From positions 1 to 64,000 of the forward strand of contig JAFGTP010000023.1 of NCBI GenBank assembly GCA_016934035.1: 64,000 nucleotides of DNA, given 5' to 3'. Made by a program: the position numbers and the translations under genes. Positions 62,135-64,000 of the stretch are shown here, piece after piece (the stretch's first letter is position 1; every line of letters starts with the position of its first letter). The notes beneath the pieces are model-generated. The model was not told where the DNA came from. It made no database searches and saw only the letters and a list, made by a program, of their open reading frames with translations. The stretch comes from Fidelibacterota bacterium (GTDB lineage: Bacteria; Fidelibacterota; UBA2242; JAFGTP01).

Positions 62135-62806
62135 TTAATGGGTGAGAGCATAAACAACAATATTGGTGCCCATGCGCAGGGCTTCCAGCCGTTTTGGCTC
62201 CGGGTTATTTTGGACATTGGGTGATTCCCAGCCGTCACCGAGGTCGCATTCATAAGTATAGAATAAAACCAGGCGTCCGTCGAGAAAAATACCAAAGCCC
62301 TGGGAGGGCTTATTATCATGTTCATGGATTTTTGGAAGGCCCAGGGGAAAATCAAAATAGCAATGATATATCTCATGATCAAAAGGCAATTCCACCCAAT
62401 CATGGTTGGGAAAAATCCGCTTGATCTCACGTCGGAAGGAGGCGTCGATTCCATAATTATCATCACAATGCAAGAAACCGCCGGCAGCAAAATATTTTTG
62501 CAATTGTTCAATTTCTGTTTCGGTAAATTTTACATTGCCATGACCGGTCATATAAAGATAGGGAAAGTTAAAAAAATCATTATCCGTCGGAGAGACCCTG
62601 GCTTCCTTTAAATTGACATCAATTTTGGTGGTCTCATTGATGAATTGTAAAAGGTTTGGCAGGGAACTCGGATCTGAGTACCAGTCGCCGCCGCCGCCGT
62701 ACTTTAACCGGGCAAGGGTAAATTTCCCGGCGGTTTCCTCTGCAGACATCAGAAGGACTGAGGTCAGGATTAAGAAAAAGTTTATTTTTAGATATAGAAC
62801 TTTCAT
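62135..62806 (-). CDS. DUF4159-domain protein, exported
   Basis: A 223-residue protein with a signal peptide. The body is DUF4159: FTLARLKYGGGGDWYSDPSS, FPYLYMTGHGNVKFTETE, AAGGFLHCDDNYGIDASFR and IYHCYFDFPLGLPKIHEH. DUF4159 has a glutamine-amidotransferase-like fold with no proven activity. ATG at 62806 follows GGAAG; a GTG at 62821 is the alternative. First gene of the minus-strand operon ending near 55039. Confidence 0.85.
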   Translation of the reverse strand: MKVLYLKINFFLILTSVLLMSAEETAGKFTLARLKYGGGGDWYSDPSSLPNLLQFINETTKIDVNLKEARVSPTDNDFFNFPYLYMTGHGNVKFTETEIEQLQKYFAAGGFLHCDDNYGIDASFRREIKRIFPNHDWVELPFDHEIYHCYFDFPLGLPKIHEHDNKPSQGFGIFLDGRLVLFYTYECDLGDGWESPNVQNNPEPKRLEALRMGTNIVVYALTH

Positions 62807-63012
62807 ACTTCCATTATACACATTAGAACTGATTTTGTTACCAAAATTCTTGGCAAAAATACGACGAGTAAAAGGAAATTACAAGTTATTCGTAAAAACC
62901 AGAAAAATTTACTTAAGCAGATACTCAGTCTCATGGTCTGGAAATAAGGAATAAGCCTTTGTGGTCATATAATGATGGGGAATAATGTGTATAAGAAAAA
63001 TAAAGAAAAAAG

Positions 63013-63097
63013 CGGAGAGAGGGAGATTCGAACTCCCGGTAGTTTTAGCTACACACGCTTTCCAAGCGTGCTCCTTAAGCCTCTCGGACATCTCTCC
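63013..63097 (-). tRNA. tRNA-Ser (anticodon GGA)
   Basis: An 85-base cloverleaf on the minus strand with a seven-pair acceptor GGAGAGA/TCTCTCC, discriminator G, long variable arm, T arm GGAGTTCGAATCTCC and anticodon GGA (63061-63063) in the loop TTGGAAA. CCA is not encoded. Confidence 0.97.
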
Positions 63098-63218
63098 ATT
63101 AAAAAGCCGTAAAGTTTACTTTAATAATTTTACATTTTCAAGAATATTTTTGAAATTGTCTAAAATTAAATGCAAGTTATTGAATAAAAATAATATAAAA
63201 TAAAAACAGGACGGAAAG

Positions 63219-63623
63219 ATGAAAGTACAATGGGACGAATCCTACAGCGTTGGTGTCAGGGAAATGGACAAACAACACCAGCGGTTATTTGAGATTATTA
63301 ATGAATATGCTGATGCGCTTGAGCAAAACCATGCTCCGGAAACCTTAATGGAACTGCTGAATCAGTTAAAGGATTTCACCCATTGGCATTTCAATGAAGA
63401 AGAAAAATATTTCCGGGTCTTCCGGTATGTCGATGCGGATGTTCATATCATGACCCATGCAAAACTGATTGACAGGATTTTTGAGTACATTGAAAAAATA
63501 AAATCCGGCGAAACCATTGCGGACCAGGAAATAGTGACTTTTCTGAATAGCTGGCTGACCTATCATATCAAAGGGACCGATAAACAATACATGGAATGCT
63601 TCAATCAAAATGGTTTGGTTTGA
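63219..63623 (+). CDS. Bacteriohemerythrin
   Basis: A 134-residue non-heme di-iron oxygen-binding protein. All seven expected iron ligands are present: His20, His57, Glu61, His76, His80, His116 and Asp121, in the patterns DKQH, HWHFNEEE, HIMTH and HIKGTD. It may carry or sense O2 or shield oxygen-sensitive enzymes. Single-domain, without a receptor part. AGGACGG precedes the ATG. Confidence 0.95.
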   Translation: MKVQWDESYSVGVREMDKQHQRLFEIINEYADALEQNHAPETLMELLNQLKDFTHWHFNEEEKYFRVFRYVDADVHIMTHAKLIDRIFEYIEKIKSGETIADQEIVTFLNSWLTYHIKGTDKQYMECFNQNGLV

Positions 63624-63677
63624 AATTCTAATATTAACAATTGAAATAAGAAAATCTTTTTAATATATTTGCCGGTT

Positions 63678-64000
63678 ATGAAAATAAATGTAAGAAATTT
63701 CTCAATCATTGCCCATATTGATCATGGAAAGTCCACGCTGGCAGACCGCCTGCTGGAAAAAACCAAGTCAATCAATGCACGCCAAATGAAAGCCCAGGTC
63801 CTGGATGATATGGATTTGGAACGCGAACGTGGTATTACCATTAAATCCCATCCCATCAGTGTTTTGTACAAAGCCCAGGACGGACAAGAATATAAACTGA
63901 ATTTTATTGATACACCGGGGCATGTGGATTTTTCCTATGAAGTATCCCGGAGTCTCGCTGCCTGCGAAGGTGCACTGCTGCTTGTGGATGCCGCCCAGGG
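63678..64000 (+). CDS. lepA: Elongation factor 4 (LepA), 5' part
   Basis: The first 107 codons of a translational GTPase, cut off by the window end. [18 protein letters not shown] (10-27) is the G1 loop, [11 protein letters not shown] the switch I region with the LepA-type sequence, and [17 protein letters not shown] the G3 loop. [14 protein letters not shown] is characteristic of LepA rather than EF-G or TypA. LepA back-translocates or remodels stalled ribosomes. Confidence 0.95.
   Translation, partial: MKINVRNFSIIAHIDHGKSTLADRLLEKTKSINARQMKAQVLDDMDLERERGITIKSHPISVLYKAQDGQEYKLNFIDTPGHVDFSYEVSRSLAACEGALLLVDAAQ

Noticed and set aside
62101-63012. CRISPR or insertion-sequence remains in the 3' part
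   Set aside because: No regular short repeats or terminal inverted repeats were found; the gap near 62850 is plain AT-rich sequence before tRNA-Ser.

Overview
The window is a stretch of bacterial chromosome of moderate-to-low GC (estimated by eye) that carries ordinary housekeeping genes throughout. Several features point to the Fibrobacterota-Chlorobiota-Bacteroidota (FCB) group or a related candidate phylum such as Calditrichota, Marinimicrobia or KSB1. Two secreted proteins end in a PNPFNP-type FlgD-like (T9SS type-A-like) sorting domain. A third secreted protein carries three FISUMP (Fibrobacter succinogenes major paralogous) domains. There is a DUF4159/DUF4175-like operon, and lysine is made by the acetylated (DapH) branch. 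The phylum is an inference; there is no rRNA here. No insertion sequence, prophage, CRISPR array or recombinase gene was seen.

Layout. 146-5942 (minus): six-gene lysine/diaminopimelate cluster dapA-dapB-dapH-lysC-aminotransferase-deacetylase. 6192-11710: two secreted proteins, one with four helical repeats and a sorting domain, one with PKD and FISUMP domains. 11983-15544: etfB-etfA-acyl-CoA dehydrogenase, with an EtfB motif suggestive of the electron-bifurcating class. 15751-24595: an envelope block with a CsgG-like/PEGA/beta-barrel protein, a lipoprotein, a secreted vWA protein, a MacB-like ATPase-permease fusion and a DDAH-family hydrolase. 24702-28471: pgk, tpiA, secG, tRNA-Leu(GAG) and a TPR protein. 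28603-33597: an FGE-fold protein, then acpS, nnrE/nnrD, a VanZ-like gene and recN in tight overlap.

33797-37386 (minus): a TRAP transporter (DctM, DctQ, DctP) with a TatT-like lipoprotein. 37525-38528: rhodanese plus a MauE/DoxX-type membrane protein. 38819-40481: response regulator-PP2C phosphatase plus STAS protein. 40491-42625 (minus): an FAD dehydrogenase and a nitroreductase. 42949-45791: parA-parB-M23 peptidase-bactofilin. 45942-49809: an EIIA-like protein, a cation/proton antiporter and aspS. 50013-54965: a 1650-residue surface protein with four repeats of about 208-215 residues. 55039-62806 (minus): DUF4159, a DUF4175-like coiled-coil membrane protein, a TPR protein, a GATase1-like protein and a small lipoprotein. 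63013-64000: tRNA-Ser(GGA), bacteriohemerythrin and the start of lepA, cut by the window edge.

The least familiar parts are the lipoprotein/vWA/MacB-like trio (17380-23801) and the DUF4159 operon (55039-62806). Both look like envelope assemblies whose function cannot be read from sequence alone. The parAB-M23-bactofilin operon suggests a coupling of chromosome segregation with the cell wall and cytoskeleton. All domain and family calls were made by reading motifs; no database search was run.
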